NCBI RefSeq assembly: GCF_027594825.1
Contig: NZ_CP088930.1
Span: 1,983,019-2,047,018, forward strand
Length of the DNA: 64,000 nt
From: Serratia liquefaciens
GTDB lineage: Bacteria > Pseudomonadota > Gammaproteobacteria > Enterobacterales > Enterobacteriaceae
Direction of reading: 5' to 3'
Below the pieces are notes generated by a model, which saw nothing but the letters and a program-made list of their open reading frames with translations, did not search any database and was not told where the DNA came from. Positions 62,754-64,000 of this stretch are shown in pieces. The first letter of the stretch is position 1, and every line of letters starts with the position of its first letter. A program made the position numbers and the translations under genes.

Positions 62754-62810
62754 GTAGGGGGCGAATAAATTCGCCCCGCTGAACTCGGGCGCAGCATGCA
62801 GCGCCCCTAC
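62754..62810. repeat. Dispersed palindromic repeat, longer copy
   Basis: The 57-base element begins GTAGGGGGCGAATAAATTCG and ends AGCGCCCCTAC, so its ends are inverted repeats. An inner hairpin GGGGCGAA/TTCGCCCC is followed by GGGCGCAGCATGC. It aligns with the shorter copy at 56835-56880. It resembles small non-coding palindromic elements of enterobacterial intergenic DNA. Position: between rluF and speB. Confidence 0.65.
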
Positions 62811-62926
62811 AATACCTGGGACTGAGCTGTGACTAGAAATCCATAGGTATATAGATACCGGTTATGTGTATTTCTCTATGGTACCGTGCTTACAGCCCAT
62901 AACCGCCTGTTAATACTATTAAGAAC

Positions 62927-63847
62927 TTATTTTGTTTTTTTAGCAGCTTGCAGATACAGCATCTCCAGACCCAGCGTCGCCGCAGCCAGCGCGGTGATTT
63001 CAGACTGGTCATACGCCGGGGCGACTTCTACCACGTCCATGCCGACGATGTTCAGCGACTGCATGCCGCGCACCAGTTTCAACGCACGATCGGAAGTCAG
63101 ACCGCCGATGACCGGTGTACCGGTACCCGGTGCGAACGCCGGATCCAGGCAGTCGATGTCGAAGGTCAGATAGACCGGCATATCGCCGACGATCTGTTTG
63201 ATCTGAGTCAGCAGATCGTCAACGCTACGATCGTTAACCTGTGCCGCGTCCAACACGGTGAAACCGTTGTCGTGGTCGAACTCGGTACGGATACCGATCT
63301 GCACTGAGCGAGTGGGATCGATCAGACCTTCGTTCGGCGCATGGAAGAACATGGTGCCGTGATCGTATTGGCTGCCGTTAGCATAGGTGTCGGTATGGGC
63401 ATCAAAGTGCACCAGTGCCAGTTTGCCGAAATGTTTGGCGTGTGCGCGCAACAACGGCAGAGTCACGAAGTGGTCGCCGCCGAAGGAGAGCATGCGCTTG
63501 CCGGCTTTCAGCAGTTTTTCCGCGTGCGCCTGCAGCTTGTCGCTCATGTCCTGAGCGTCGCCAAAGTTGAACACCACGTCGCCACAATCGACGACATTCA
63601 GACGATCGCGCAAGTCAAAGTTCCATGGCCAGCGGTTGCCTTCCCAGGCCAGGTTGGTGGAAACCTGACGGATTGCCGCCGGACCGTGACGGCCACCGGC
63701 GCGGCCGGAGGTTGCCATGTCAAATGGAATGCCGGTGATGACCCACTCTGCATCGCTGTCGTAAGGCATAAAGTTCAGCGGAAAGCGCAGGAAACCAAAG
63801 GCATTGGACACTAAGGAATTATCGGGCTGATGGCCTAAGGTACTCAT
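62927..63847 (-). CDS. speB: Agmatinase
   Basis: SpeB hydrolyses agmatine to putrescine and urea. The 306-residue product equals E. coli SpeB and is a ureohydrolase with two Mn sites. Visible ligand motifs are [12 protein letters not shown] (His), [11 protein letters not shown] (two Asp and a His) and [20 protein letters not shown] (two Asp). The start at 63845-63847 ([15 protein letters not shown]) matches E. coli. It is the end of the backbone in the window; speA is expected to the right. Confidence 0.96.
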   Translation of the reverse strand: MSTLGHQPDNSLVSNAFGFLRFPLNFMPYDSDAEWVITGIPFDMATSGRAGGRHGPAAIRQVSTNLAWEGNRWPWNFDLRDRLNVVDCGDVVFNFGDAQDMSDKLQAHAEKLLKAGKRMLSFGGDHFVTLPLLRAHAKHFGKLALVHFDAHTDTYANGSQYDHGTMFFHAPNEGLIDPTRSVQIGIRTEFDHDNGFTVLDAAQVNDRSVDDLLTQIKQIVGDMPVYLTFDIDCLDPAFAPGTGTPVIGGLTSDRALKLVRGMQSLNIVGMDVVEVAPAYDQSEITALAAATLGLEMLYLQAAKKTK

Positions 63848-63902
63848 AGTAAACCCTCATATTTCAACGTTTCGCCTGTTGAAAAATCACACAGACGCTG
63901 GC

Positions 63903-63946
63903 AAAAAAAAATCCCTCCCGCGTCGTTAGCCCGACGAGAAAGGGAT
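63903..63946 (-). terminator. Terminator-like hairpin upstream of speB
   Basis: On the minus strand, the stem ATCCCT...CGTCG / CGACG...AGGGAT, with an internal mismatch region, is followed by a run of T. It probably ends or attenuates the transcript of the upstream gene (speA by synteny) 56 bases before the speB start. Confidence 0.65.
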
Positions 63947-64000
63947 CCATTCGAAATCTGTTTCAGTACTGCCTATGCAGCAGATTATCGCCGCATTTCG

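Noticed and set aside
1..64000. CRISPR arrays, tRNA genes, insertion sequences or phage genes
   Set aside because: No regularly spaced direct repeats, cloverleaf-type segments, transposase or integrase motifs were found on reading both strands.

Overview
The window looks like a chromosomal segment of an enterobacterium close to Serratia. The reasons are moderately high GC, proteins near-identical in length and motifs to E. coli K-12 core proteins, and a backbone in the same order as E. coli between gcvH and speB: gcvH-gcvT-ubiI-ubiH-pepP-ygfB / zapA-ssrS-ygfA / serA-rpiA / argP / yggE / argO / mscS / fbaA-pgk-epd / tktA / loiP / speB. The genus is an inference from gene content; no marker in the window fixes the species.

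Three accessory blocks interrupt this backbone. (1) 12.9-25.6 kb, between argO and mscS: a yia-type cluster for 2,3-diketo-L-gulonate / L-ascorbate-derived carbon. It holds the IclR regulator yiaJ (plaR), a ribose-type ABC importer, an SMP-30-type lactonase, and yiaK-yiaL-(MFS permease)-lyxK-sgbH-sgbU-sgbE. The E. coli TRAP importer yiaMNO is absent. Two promoters in the block carry almost the same 30-bp putative YiaJ operator at the same place relative to the -10 box. The product, D-xylulose 5-phosphate, feeds the pentose phosphate enzymes encoded nearby (rpiA, tktA). An RluA-family pseudouridine synthase and an aromatic-acid-type MFS transporter follow.

(2) 33.6-44.0 kb, between epd and tktA: dmlR/dmlA (D-malate dehydrogenase and its LysR regulator) next to a BCCT carrier and the two-component carnitine oxygenase cntA/cntB (E. 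coli yeaTUVWX arrangement). Together they would import carnitine, split it to trimethylamine and malic semialdehyde, and may use the malate formed. A convergent AfuABC/FbpABC-type ABC importer of unknown substrate lies next to it.

(3) 47.1-61.8 kb, between loiP and speB: fourteen co-directional minus-strand genes, mostly a few bases apart or overlapping, plus a divergent MFS transporter. They encode a three-component Rieske oxygenase, two SDR enzymes, an IclR regulator, a two-domain extradiol (VOC) dioxygenase, an MFS permease, a cupin, an alpha/beta hydrolase, an aspartate-dehydrogenase-like protein, an aldehyde dehydrogenase and a ThDP-dependent enzyme. This reads as a complete catabolic pathway for an aromatic or related ring compound that I cannot assign to a named pathway. 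It is the best candidate here for an undescribed system. rluF and speB close the window; the last 150 bases hold a terminator-like hairpin probably belonging to an upstream gene (speA by synteny).

I saw no tRNA or rRNA gene, CRISPR array, insertion sequence or phage gene. The one structured RNA gene is 6S RNA (ssrS).
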